Shown piece by piece: positions 11,099-21,048 of a stretch of 64,000 bases of DNA; position 1 is the first letter of the stretch; the number at the start of each line of letters is the position of its first letter. Both the position numbers and the translations under genes were made by a program. The notes beneath the pieces were generated by a model. That model worked only from the letters and a program-made list of their open reading frames with translations, was not told the origin of the DNA and ran no database searches. Origin of the DNA: Pyropia yezoensis (Eukaryota > Rhodophyta > Bangiophyceae > Bangiales > Bangiaceae); contig CM020620.1 of assembly GCA_009829735.1 (NCBI GenBank), forward strand, positions 23,596,020-23,660,019, read 5' to 3'.

Positions 11099-11269
11099 AG
11101 TCCGGCACGTCCTCGGGCCGAACCAGGTGCCACCGTGCACAGCCTCGAGCACGTCCACACCGGTGCCGAGGTCGAGCGTCTTCACCCTGGTCACGATCAC
11201 CTGCTCCGGTTCTCTGCCCCCCTTCTCTCCTTCACCTTGGCCCTCTCGTTCCCCCGGAGTCTGGACGTC

Positions 11270-13386
11270 ATGTCCAGTTCCGAGATCCAAGCTGGGCCCG
11301 TGGTTCCGGCGGCGAGTGTTGCGGAGGAGAACTCGGGTAGTCGCGCCCCTCTCCTGCCTCCGGCTCCTCGGGTGTCGATGTCGGCGCCGGTCGCCACGGC
11401 GGGGACGGATCGGGTTCCCCCGGCTTCTGTGATGCACCCGGTCGAGACCCCCCCGGTGGGTCTCCCGGAGATGCTTCTTCGGCAGGACCCTCTGGCGGCC
11501 CGGCGTTACTCCACGGTGGTCGGCAACGCCGGCGCGGCCCAGTGCCAGCAGGATTGCTTGGACCTCTGGCGAAAGGAAATCCAGCGCGGGGTCTCGACAG
11601 AGATGGACAAGACTCGTCTTCATACGGCGGACCAGATGCGCCTGGCACAAGACCGCTCCCAGAGCTTCTCGGGTTCCTCTTGGGTTGCTCGTCTGGAGGA
11701 TCTCCCCTTCGCGCTGGTGCTGGATGTACTCTTGAACGAGCGTCGCGTGTCCGCGTCCGTTCTCCGGTGGCCGGAGAGGGAAGGGTACGTCCACCGTCGC
11801 TCAAGGTCTGGGACGAGGCGCTCAAGGGGTCGGGGAGCCTGAACTGCGACCCCCGTCCGAGCATGGTCGCTCTGGAGCCGCCTTTCCTGACCCGGAAGTA
11901 CTCCAAGTTGTCGCCGGCGCGGGAGCAAGGCGAGCGACGCGGCCGTCAGCGTCACTTCCTCGTGAGCTGCAACCATCAGAAGTTCTGGAAGCTGGATAAG
12001 GCTAACCGGGCGGCGTACTACCCCAAGGTCATCCCGCAGCAGCAGGAAGTCGAGATCCCGGTCGGGTTTGCTCTTTCCAGCATCCCCTTCACCTGGTACT
12101 TCTTGGACGCCTTGACTCAGGCGTCGATCAAGGGCTTCTTCCACTCGATCCCGTACATGATGTACACGTCCGAGATGACAGTCTTGGCGGCCAACCACTG
12201 GCTTCACGAGGTCTTGGTGTCCAACCGGCTTTGGTTTCTCCCTGACCTCCTGATGGTCTGGATTGTCGACAAGTTGACCGTCGACTTCCTGTGCAGCCAG
12301 GACGAGGAGAACAAGGAGCTCTTCCAGGCGATGATTGACCTCCGGCGTCGGCTGCCGGTGCATGACCGGAGCTTCTTGAACGCGATTGCCGACCAGAACC
12401 GCCCGCGTCGGGATGGCTTCGGTTGGGCGCAGGTGGTCTACCAGTCTTCTCCGGCCAAGGTGCAGCTGGCGACGCCGCTTCCGGCGTGGCCGCAGCTAGG
12501 TAGCTTTCCTGCCCCGGCCGCCCTTGATCTTCTGCCAGTTGGGCCGCCGGTGCAGGAGTCGGGATGGGCCGCGGCGGTCGGTCAGGCGTCTGCGGCGGCT
12601 CCGCTTGCTCCTGTTGCACCTGTCGCCCCGGTGGCTTCGCCTGGACCGTCGCCGGCGCGTTCACGCCCTGTTCCGGCTGTGCCGGTACTTCAAGCTCCTC
12701 CGGCACCGCGCCTGTCTGCGGCGAGTCTGGGGGCGACCGTGCGGTCGCCTACCACTCCGGCCGCTCCGCCTCGGACGCCTTCTTCCAACGCCGGCGGCGC
12801 TTTGCCTCCGCTGGAGTTGGGTACTCCGGTTTCGGGGGCCGTTGTGGACCGTCCGGTGGTGTCATCCTCGGGGCGGTTCGAGATTCCGGCGCCGACTCTG
12901 CGCCTTACCCGCTTCCGGGTGCCTGACTGGTACCTGATCCAAGGTGGTCCGACATGCGACCAGTACGACGTCGGTATGATTGAAGACCAGCTGGGTCGTC
13001 TTCCGGTGCAGGTTGAAGGCGTTGGGTCCTCCCTGGTGCTGGGTACTCACGCCAGCGTCTTGAACAACGTGGTCGACCGGGTGTTTGCTTGCGCGGACAG
13101 CGGCCAGATGTCGAACAGCCCGGTGGTTGGCGAACTTCTGGCGACCTTGACGCGGCATGGCTTGGCCCAGCAGTGGTCAGAAACCTTCACTGGCTTCCAG
13201 GGGCGCCGACGGGCATATCTGGATGGGCGGGAGCCCCCGGCAACTACCGGTACTACTCCGATGGCGTCATACCGGGATGTACCGCGTCCACCGCACTACG
13301 TCATCCCGTCTTCCTCCGGTTCCCGTCGTGCCGTGGAGGCAGCGCTGGAGGACACTCCCGCGGCTCAGCGTCCACGCCGGGAGTAG
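11270..13386 (+). pseudogene. aORF-B: antisense ORF of family-B element, about 705 codons, unknown function
   Basis: Lies on the strand opposite gag-pol, starts just inside the 3' LTR (ATG at 11270) and ends tail-to-tail with pol, 145 bp away. Regions: about 60 Ser/Pro/Ala-rich residues; a charged region; a hydrophobic, aromatic-rich core of about 200 residues (VSCNHQKFWKLDKANRAAYY, IPFTWYFLDALTQASIKG, WFLPDLLMVWIVDKLTVDF); a Pro/Ala linker; and a second conserved block (FRVPDWYLIQGGPTCDQYD). A single-base deletion near 11790 shifts the frame; copy 1 (1-805) lacks it. It is not an obvious envelope: no signal peptide or clear membrane anchor. I recognise no family. Antisense third ORFs are known in some plant Ty3 elements, which is a positional analogy only. 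Confidence 0.72.
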
Positions 13387-13531
13387 TAGTAGTAGGCAAG
13401 GAGGGTGAGGGTCTTGGGAGAAGCGAGTAGGGAAGAGGCGGAGAGAAGGGTTGCCCGAGCGGGTGCTTGTTTTCCTTGATTGTTCCATGCTTGTATTGCG
13501 TGTTCTCCTTGATATACCCGTTCCCTTCTTC

Positions 13532-16500
13532 TCAATCCTCTTGTTCCGCATCCGTTGCAGATGAACTCGGCTCGTCCCGAGGGTCTTGGTTGGCCCCATC
13601 CTCTTGGTCCTCCTTCGAGTCCGACTCCAGAATCTTGCCGGCTCTGGCCACTGGAGTGCCCTCTATCCCGTTCCGTCGCGTGTAGGCGCAGACGTCCTCG
13701 ATAGGTAACCGGTTTGAGGGTTCCCAGGTATCATCTGCCGGGTTAAAACCGAACCAGCGTACTCGCAGGTACAAGCGCCCGTCTCTCCAGGCATGGTCAA
13801 CAAACTTGACGTAGACATACTCCCGGCCTTCTTCTTGGGATAGCCAGGGTACAGCGGCCCGCTTGCGCCGGGTCAAGTCCTGTTGGCTTGGCGGTGGAGC
13901 TCGGGTGACATGGTCGCTGCTTACCCGGTACGAGGAGCCATCCACGTCTAGAAGAAAGGTCCAACCGTCCGTATTCAGGATCTCATAAGGTCCATACGTC
14001 TTCGAGTCCAGCTTCCCCCGGGTCTTGCTATGGTTGTCCACAAAAACCCAGTCGCCACCACCCAGTTCCTTGTTCTTTTCCTGGACTCCCTTGTCATAGT
14101 CCCGCTTGTATCGCTCCTGGGTCTTTGAGATTGACTCCTTCACTCTGGGGAGCAGGAGCTTCAGTTGTTCCAGGAACTCATCCCTTGCCTTGGGACCTGA
14201 CTTCAGTGCAGGCTGGAGACCATCTGGTATTCTTTCCAGGGAGAAATTGGTCAGCCGCCTTGGGGTGACAAAGTCGAGTGGAGCGACTCCCGTTGTCCGG
14301 TGAACTCGGGAGTTGTAGGCTAGAGTGAGGACAGCCAGGAGCTCGTCCCAGTCTTCTTGGTGCTCCTCCACGTACTGCCGTAGCATGTCCACTAGGGTTC
14401 GGTTGAATCGTTCCACCTGGCCGTTCGTTTGCGGGTGGTACGTCGTGGTGTACAAGTTCTTGATGCCCATCAGGTCACAGACTCCTTGGAAGAACAGGGA
14501 TGCAAACTGGGGACCGTTGTCTGTTAAGACGGAGTCTGGAGGGCCGTAGGCAGCTATCCAGTACTCGCAGAAGGCTGACGTGACATCCAGAGCCGTGATG
14601 GTCCTCAGCGGGATTGCTCGAGTGAACTTGGAGAACCGGTCACAAATGATGAGCAGGTATATGTTGCCACTGGATGTTTCAGGTAGGGGCCCCAGGATGT
14701 CCATGCTTAAGCTTGCAAAGGGTTCCGCCGCAGGGAATAGGCGTAGCTTAGAAGTCTTCTTCCTCTGGGACAACCGGTTCGTCGCACAAGAAACACAAGC
14801 CTCCAGGTACTTATGGACGTCACTGGCCATGGTTTCCCAGTAATAGTGTCGTCTCATGGAAGCATACATCCGATTGATACCAGGATGTCCGGCCTGGGGA
14901 GACGAGTGCTCCAAGCGTAGGATGTCAGCTCGTAGGCCCCGGGGTACGTAGACTTGAGTGGCCCCATCGACGGGTGACACCCGTACTAGGAGTCCGTCCG
15001 TAGACTCGGAGAAGCGACTGTTCCGGTTCAGGTCCATTTGGTGGCGAAGCTCCAAGCATTAAGGATCCGTCAGTTGTGCCTCCAGCATCCGGTGAATGGT
15101 CACCGGTTGATGAGCTTCAGGTGTCTCATACAGGGGAGCGTGCCAGCCACGTCCGACATTCGGGAGGATGAAGCAAGGTATTTCCTCCGGGATAGGACCG
15201 GTATCGGCTGCAGGAGTCTCCAGCCGGGACATGGTGTCGGCGCAGTGGTGCTCCCTCCCTGCTCTGGTGCACACCTTGTACTTGAACTCCGAAAGGCGTA
15301 GGCGCCACCGGGCGACCCTTCCTTGACTGCTGTCCATACATAGCAGCCACCTTAGGCTGGCGTGGTCCGTCCGGATGAGGAACTCTTGTCCTTCAAGATA
15401 TGGCCGTAACAGGAAGCAAGCCCACACGACTGCCAAGCACTCGCGCTCGGTCGTGGAATAGTTCTTCTCAGCTGGAGTCAAGACGCGACTGTAGTAGCCT
15501 ATCGGGAGGAAGTGCCCATCAGGTTACTGTTGGAGTAGTGAGCACCCCACCTGGACGCCACAGGCATCCGTCTCCAGAACAAACTGGCCCTCCCGCTTGG
15601 GTAACGCCAGTACTGGAGTGGTGGTCAGGCGCTTCTTGAGCTCTTCGAAGGCCGCGGTCTGCTTCTCGTCGAACACCGGGAGTTGTGCGGGAAGCTTCTT
15701 GCTGGTCAGCTTGGTCAGTGGCCGGGCAATCATAGCATAGTCCCGTACGAACCGGCGACAGACGTTGCACATACCCAGGAAGCTCTTGAGTTCCGTCTGG
15801 GTTTTGGGTTGCCGTGCATGCCGGAGGGCCTTGATGTTCTTCTCATTGACTCGGAGCTCCCCCGGACTCAGCACGTGCCCCAGGTACTCCACCTCAGTCT
15901 CAAACAGGTGGCACTTCTCGGCCTTGAGGGTAACTCCAGCCTTGGACAGGAGGGCCAGGACCTCTCGAAGGTGCTCCAGGTGTTCCGCTGGGGTCTTGGA
16001 GAAAACGATAATGTCATCCAGGTAGACCAAACATGTTCTCCACCTTAGCCCCGACAGGATGATGTCGATGGCTCTTTGGAAGGTGGCCGGAGCATTGGTG
16101 ATACCAAAAGGAAGACGCTTGCACCGGAATAGTCCCAGGTGACACGTGAAGGTAGTCTTGTCCTTGTCCTCGTCAGCCAGAGGGATCTGCCAGTAACCGG
16201 CATTACAATCCAGCGTCGAGAAGAGGGTGGCATCACCAAGAAAGTCGAGGCAATCATCCATCCGGGGTATCGGGTATACGTCCTTGACTGTCATCTCGTT
16301 CAGGCGCCGGTAGTCAACGCAGAAACGGAAGTGACCGCCGGTTTTCGGGACGACTACCACCGGGAAAGCCCACTCGCCATCCGACGGCTCGATAACATCC
16401 ATCTTGAGCATCTTGTTAACCTGCTTCTCAATCTCATCCCGGCGATGAGGTCCGGCCCGATATGGTTGCATGTGCACTAGCTTGGCATCTAGCTTGAGTT

Positions 16501-17626
16501 GAATCCGGTGTAAGGTGGCGTTCATCTTGCCCAGCTCTCCCGACCACAGGTGCCGATATCCCTGGAGAGGTCTCTCCAGTGCCTCCTTCAAGTCGGGAGG
16601 GACATTTTCTTGCTTGACCTTCGGCATCCCGGGTGGTGCTTGTTCGGGCTTCGGAGTAGCGCTGCCAGCCTGTTTGTGTTTCGGAGGTACGTCTAAGGCC
16701 GTCAAGTTGGATGCCAGCTCTTGTTGCAGGTTCAGGAGGTCTTCCTTGTTCATAGCACGGGCGGATCCCCGGTAAGGCTCTGCTGTACCAACTCGGGTGC
16801 CCTTGGCGAGGGTTATTGGCTTCCGGCTCACGTTGACGACTAGCACCGAGAACGGGGTGTGCCTTTCTACCTTCTTGTGATGTCCGTGGGCCAAGTATAA
16901 CCGGTGTTTCGCCAGAAATTCCTTACGTCCGTAGATCAGGCATTGACCTGCAATCCGGGTCGTTACTTGAACCTTGGTCTCCGAGCGAGGAGGTAGGAGC
17001 ACCGGTTTGAAGAGAGTCAAGGTAGAGGGTGGGATGCGTTCCCTCTTGCTCTTGGCTACACGAACCTTGGCGTCCAGATGCTCCAATACCGGTGACACAA
17101 ACCCATGGTTGAACTGCACCTTCCCTTCTTCGGGTAGGATGCTCTTGACATGCTGCTTCTGGAAGTCCCAGCCTAGGATGAGGGGGACTGATAGGGTCTT
17201 GACTACTAGAAAGGGAAAAAGCATTGGTTCATTGTTGACATAGATGGCGACAGGAAGACGGCCAAGCGGTCGTAGGGTTTGACCCGAAGCGTCGACGATA
17301 TGGGTCCGGGTAGGCGCTCTCCAGGCATGTCGACGCCAGCCCGGAGGTAACAGGTTCTCAGTGATGACGCTTGGTCCGGCTCCCGTGTCAACCACCGGCG
17401 TAACAGCTTGGGGGAGGCTATCCCCCACACGCATACGAGCATTAATCTTGAGGTTTTCTTTACGCAGGACGAGCAAGGTCCCCTTGAACAAACAGGGTGT
17501 CCAGGCGGCTACCGGTTGAGCAGGTAACCGCCGTCCTTTCTCCCGGCACGCAAGGGGAGAACAGGTAGAAGTACCCTGCCGTTGGAGGTTCGGGAAGACA
17601 GTTGGGGAGAGCGCCTGCCCTACTCG
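13532..17626 (-). pseudogene. pol: pol of element 2 (protease, RT, RNase H, integrase, chromodomain)
   Basis: Open in the -1 frame from the heptamer at 17626-17632. Protease DTGAG at 17375-17389; reverse transcriptase YLDD at 16013-16024; RNase H; integrase zinc finger (HPGIN...CVSCATNRL), MDILGPLP, TDNGPQF and PQTNGQVER; C-terminal chromodomain at about 13680-13830 (YVYVKFVDHAWRDGRLYLR, WFGFNPADDTWEP). There are two stops: TAA at 15524-15526 (LLQQ stop PDG, shared with element 1) and TAA at 15059-15061 (CAA in element 1). The reading frame is otherwise intact throughout, so decay is slight. The product would process the polyprotein, copy the RNA and integrate it. Confidence 0.9.
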
Positions 17627-19380
17627 TTTCCCGGGTCCGAGGAGTCCTTAGAGGTTTCGGTCTCCAGGTCAAAGTCCGTAGGAGCTTCCCTTGCCAGAGC
17701 CTCCGTGATGCTCTGTAAGGTTGCCACTCGGATTGCATGTACCTGTGCCTTGTCCATCTTGGAGGGTGCCCGCCGGTCAGCCCAGTTGACCGCCTTTGCA
17801 AACACCAGTCCTTGACGCTTGAGTTTCTCCTGGAGGTCCTTGGGAATGGTCGGGCACTGGTAGGACATGTGATCCTCCCTCTGGCACAGCCAACAAGACC
17901 GGAACCGCTGGTTCTTGACTTGCTTGGGGGCGACCAGGGATGGTTGCTCCTTAGAAGCGAAGCCGCCCCACTTGTCCCCTGACCCCATGGGTGAGGCCTC
18001 GCCAACTGCGAGTACCGGTACAGGGCTATCACCTCCCTTATACTTGTCGGGTCCGGGTCGAACTCGCGACAACGGCTTGGGAGTTGATACCATGGGAGCT
18101 TGGAGGGCCCTGGCTTGCCGGTACTTGCCCTGGGTGTAGGCCATCAACTGCTGGAAGGTATGTTCTTGATGTTCCTGGTTGTAGTTCTCCGCATCCACTT
18201 GAAGATATTCAGAAAGCCCTTCCGAGAAGATCATCTTGAGCCTGTCCTCAGGGTAAACGTTGCCACAAGCATCGGTCATCTCCCGGACACGACGGGCGAA
18301 CGCCTCTGGAGTCTCTTGTCTTTCCATGGTTGCCCGGTTCAGCCTGCCGACTGCTTTACGCAGAGAGTCCGCGTCAGCGTAGTTGGACAGGAGCCAGTTG
18401 ACCGCCTCCGGATAACTCGCGACGGTACGTCCGACAATGTGTCCGGCAGAGTCTGGTAGAACCTGTGCAAACCGCTGTTCCGCTTCTCCGGTCATGAAGT
18501 TAACCAGGAGGTAGAGAGCCTTGCCCTCGGACACATCGTTTTCATTGCATGCCTTGACAAACCGGCGCAGGAAGGCAAAGATAAGCGCCGGTCTCTTCCC
18601 GGAAAACTTAGGATGTCCCCCGAAGCTCGGCTGCATTCGCCGGTTTAGGGATGCCATCTTCTTAGCCATCTTCCGGGTGTAACCTTGGTCTTGGTTCTCC
18701 AGCCGGTAGTTACCCCAATACGTGACCTTGTTCAGGGTGGCATCTCCCACTTGGTGGGCAGGGAAGTCAAACTCGACTAGCCTGCGCCGGGTGGGACCGG
18801 GAGATGCATCCCAATCATATCCCTCCTCAAAGCTGGAGGAACTGGTCTCGCTGGTGCTAGAGCGACGGCGACGACGCCGATGCCTACGGCTGCTCCGGTT
18901 ACCGGTCTTGGAGCTCCCCGCCCCATAGGATGCAAGGGGAGGAAAAGCTTGGCCGGTCCCAGGAGTCGAAGTCTCAGGAAGACCCGTAGAACCAGTCGTA
19001 GCGGTGCCTCTGGCACTGCTAGTGCCCACAGGAAGAGGTGTATACACCCAGCTGCCATGTGTGGGTCCAGGAGTAAACACTCCAGGGGCTATCCCTGGAG
19101 GTTGAGGAGTAGAACCGACAGGAGGGAGACGTCTGCTGCGAGCGGACTCAAACGCCGTTGACCCCGGGGTGGCTCCCACAGGAGGAACAGCCGGAGGAAC
19201 GGGAGCAGGTGGTGCTTGGCCGCCTGTGGACTCCAGTCCGCTACCGGATGTCACACCCAGGTCTGCTTCACCCGTAGGGAGAACGCCGGGTTGGGCACCG
19301 TCCCCCGCGGTGACCAGGGATGCGTCAAGGGACGCGGGGCCTACCCCTTCGGGCACCGTCGTGCCAGGGAGGGTAGCCAT
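17620..19380 (-). CDS. gag: gag of element 2 (capsid/nucleocapsid), intact
   Basis: ATG at 19378-19380 begins 586 codons. N-terminal 150 residues Pro/Gly/Thr-rich; an Arg-rich block (RHRRRRRRSS) followed by a Ser/Glu run; a capsid-like helical region (MQPSFGGHPKFSGKRPALI, FVKACNENDVSEGKALYLL); then a CX2CX4HX4C knuckle (CWLCQREDHMSYQC). The reading frame continues upstream to 19566 without a stop, but this is the first good ATG after the leader. The stop TAG (17620-17622) lies 3 nt after the slippery heptamer, so pol is made by frameshifting. Forms the virus-like particle and packages RNA. Confidence 0.88.
   Translation of the reverse strand: MATLPGTTVPEGVGPASLDASLVTAGDGAQPGVLPTGEADLGVTSGSGLESTGGQAPPAPVPPAVPPVGATPGSTAFESARSRRLPPVGSTPQPPGIAPGVFTPGPTHGSWVYTPLPVGTSSARGTATTGSTGLPETSTPGTGQAFPPLASYGAGSSKTGNRSSRRHRRRRRRSSTSETSSSSFEEGYDWDASPGPTRRRLVEFDFPAHQVGDATLNKVTYWGNYRLENQDQGYTRKMAKKMASLNRRMQPSFGGHPKFSGKRPALIFAFLRRFVKACNENDVSEGKALYLLVNFMTGEAEQRFAQVLPDSAGHIVGRTVASYPEAVNWLLSNYADADSLRKAVGRLNRATMERQETPEAFARRVREMTDACGNVYPEDRLKMIFSEGLSEYLQVDAENYNQEHQEHTFQQLMAYTQGKYRQARALQAPMVSTPKPLSRVRPGPDKYKGGDSPVPVLAVGEASPMGSGDKWGGFASKEQPSLVAPKQVKNQRFRSCWLCQREDHMSYQCPTIPKDLQEKLKRQGLVFAKAVNWADRRAPSKMDKAQVHAIRVATLQSITEALAREAPTDFDLETETSKDSSDPGNE
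17626..17632 (-). promoter_or_regulatory. -1 frameshift heptamer, element 2 (GGGAAAC)
   Basis: Phased as G GGA AAC in the gag frame (X XXY YYZ rule), one codon before the gag TAG. The pol frame is the -1 frame and runs open from here into protease. I see no strong stem just downstream, unlike element 3. Confidence 0.75.
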
Positions 19381-19570
19381 GTTGGTCTCTTGACAGCCAC
19401 AGTCCAGTTGCCTGCGTGTCCAAAGATCGCCAGACCACAAGAGAGGTGTTGGAGAGCCAGGACTGGGATTCCCGTGAACGGGTGCAAATAATTCCCAAAC
19501 CACAGAAAAAGACAGAACAGGAACAACCCAACCGCTGCTCCCAAATGTCTCTCTCAAACACTCCAATCAT

Positions 19571-19587
19571 CCCCTGCTGCTCCACCA
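19571..19587 (-). promoter_or_regulatory. Primer-binding site, element 2
   Basis: TGGTGGAGCAGCAGGGG on the minus strand, 4 nt inside the 5' LTR. Implies a tRNA ending CTGCTCCACCA. The 19381-19570 stretch between it and gag is leader. Confidence 0.72.
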
Positions 19588-19591
19588 AATA

Positions 19592-20162
19592 TGTGATATA
19601 AAACTCGATCCTCTCAGACACGTGTCAATATCCCTCGGGGAAAAGGGACAGGTAACACAGAAAGGGGAACTACGAGAATGGTATGCCTGTTGCCTCACGT
19701 GCCTGCTCGCAGAGCAAACAGATACGCACGGTAGTGCACACGGGGAAGAGGAAAGCAAACGCGCAGTTGTCTTTTTCCTGAGGGCGCGGGCCAAGGGCGC
19801 CTCGCTGTCCCTCTTAACGTGCATCTGGGGGAGCCTCGGCACGTTGGCCAGGTAGCCCCCCCATAACCCCGAGTGGCCCCGACCCGAGTCTAACCTCGTC
19901 AGGTCGGGGGCCACTATCACTACTAATTCTATTCCCACTCACTAATCTCACACTCAAAATCTCTCAAATCAAGTCCCTCACAAGTATGCAAAAACCCATC
20001 AGGAATCCCTCTCTCGCGTGTGGATAGCGTAGTCCACCGCATCCCAGTGCCGGGCACGGGCCACGGCCGCCAACCATCACCACACGGCGGGCGTGTTCTG
20101 GCACCTGGTGCCCTCTGGTTGTAGTCCCGGGTCGGCGCCAAGTCGGGGCCAGGGATGCTACA
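19592..20162 (-). repeat. 5' LTR of element 2 (LTR-B)
   Basis: 571 bp; plus-strand start TGTGATATAAAAC, end GGGATGCTACA. Flanked on the right by the CCGTA duplication. Confidence 0.9.
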
Positions 20163-20256
20163 CCGTACGCCCGCTTCTGTGGCAGGAGGGGTGGGAACCC
20201 GCCCCTGCTTTCCGGTTTGACACCGGCTCCTGCCTCCGATACTTCGGGAGTGTGTT
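20163..20256 (+). pseudogene. aORF-A copy 2, second fragment, with element 2 TSD
   Basis: Starts with the right CCGTA duplication (20163-20167) and continues the aORF-A frame interrupted at 10514, encoding VRPLLWQEGWEPAPAF and FDTGSCLRYFGSV. It is then cut by element 3 at its GTGTT duplication (20252-20256). The frame continues at 29219. Copy 1 shares only its first few codons, because LTR-B interrupts it there. Confidence 0.6.
20252..20256. repeat. Target-site duplication of element 3, left copy (GTGTT)
   Basis: Identical to 29219-29223, fixing both ends of element 3. Confidence 0.88.
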
Positions 20257-20902
20257 TGTGGGGGTTTTCCGCATCCCTCGGGCTAGGGGCATCCCCCTTC
20301 AGGAGGAGGCGGATCGTGGCGACCCCTGCCCCTGACCGATCGGGGGCTGGAGGGGGTCGCTCCTCCCTCGGGAGGGGCACGCCACGTCATCCTCGCTGGA
20401 TCCCCCCATGAATGGGGGGGAAGATAAGATAATATCGGGTAGAGCGATTACGCCCGCCCGATTGGAATTGGCCTTCTGGCCAGTGAAGGGAAGTTACCTA
20501 GGGCGGGCTACTTCCGCCCCAATCTGGCCGAGATTTAGTGAGATTCCTCCACTGAGCGTGTTTTGCGTGGAGAGATGTGTTGGAGGGTTCTGAGTGTTTT
20601 GATTGGGTGTTTAGTGTAGGGAGTGTTGGCCCGCACTCCGGGGTCCCACAGCGGGCCCTGGACCGGCGGGCCAAAGAGGGATATCTGCGCGTGGGGCTGT
20701 GCCCGTTGCTTCCCCCTCACAAAAAATCAACCTTGCGTTACCCTCGTGTTCCCCGTCCCGGACGCTTCCGCCTTCGCGTGGAGCTCTACGTTACGTTCCG
20801 GCGGTTCTGACTCCAGGGTTTATACCCCGGGTTCCCCACCATTCTCCTTCAGGAGGATAAGGTACCCCGTTGGTGTGGGCTTACGCCCAGATAACCACCA
20901 CA
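20257..20902 (+). repeat. 5' LTR of element 3 (LTR-C, 646 bp)
   Basis: Starts TGTGGGGGTTTTCC and ends AACCACCACA. Contains GGGTTTATACCCC near 20818, a candidate TATA region. Nearly identical to 28573-29218. Confidence 0.92.
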
Positions 20903-20904
20903 TC

Positions 20905-20921
20905 TGGTGGAGCAACAGGGG
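20905..20921 (+). promoter_or_regulatory. Primer-binding site, element 3
   Basis: TGGTGGAGCAACAGGGG, 2 nt inside the LTR. One base different from the site in elements 1 and 2. The leader continues to 21048. Confidence 0.72.
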
Positions 20922-21048
20922 AGCGGACTCGCTCCGCCTTCTGGTGGAGTCTCCTCTCCTTTTGTTGGGTTGTTTCTTGGTCGTGTGCTCTGTGGTTGGG
21001 TTGTGACCCTTGGTACCTTTTCTTTCTAGCCTCTACAGGTGGGTCAAG

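Larger units (their letters stand above)
10515..20162 (-). mobile_element. Element 2: complete family-B Ty3/gypsy chromovirus, 9,648 bp, with antisense ORF
   Basis: Minus-strand order: 5' LTR-B (19592-20162), primer site, gag (intact), -1 frameshift site, pol with chromodomain, then an ORF on the opposite strand (11270-13386), polypurine tract and 3' LTR-B (10515-11085). It is flanked by CCGTA duplications, so it is one undisturbed insertion. The two LTRs differ at roughly 14 of 571 positions by eye, so it is older than element 3. Two pol stops make it non-autonomous as it stands. Confidence 0.92.

Noticed and set aside
11078..11842. Plus-strand ORF starting inside the 3' LTR of element 2
   Set aside because: The first 64 codons are LTR and leader sequence; the ATG at 11270 is the better start. 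The end at 11842 is caused by the 1-nt deletion, so this is part of aORF-B.
11270..13386. aORF-B as a retroviral-type envelope gene
   Set aside because: It is antisense to gag-pol, has no signal peptide, no clear C-terminal anchor and no glycoprotein-like Cys pattern.
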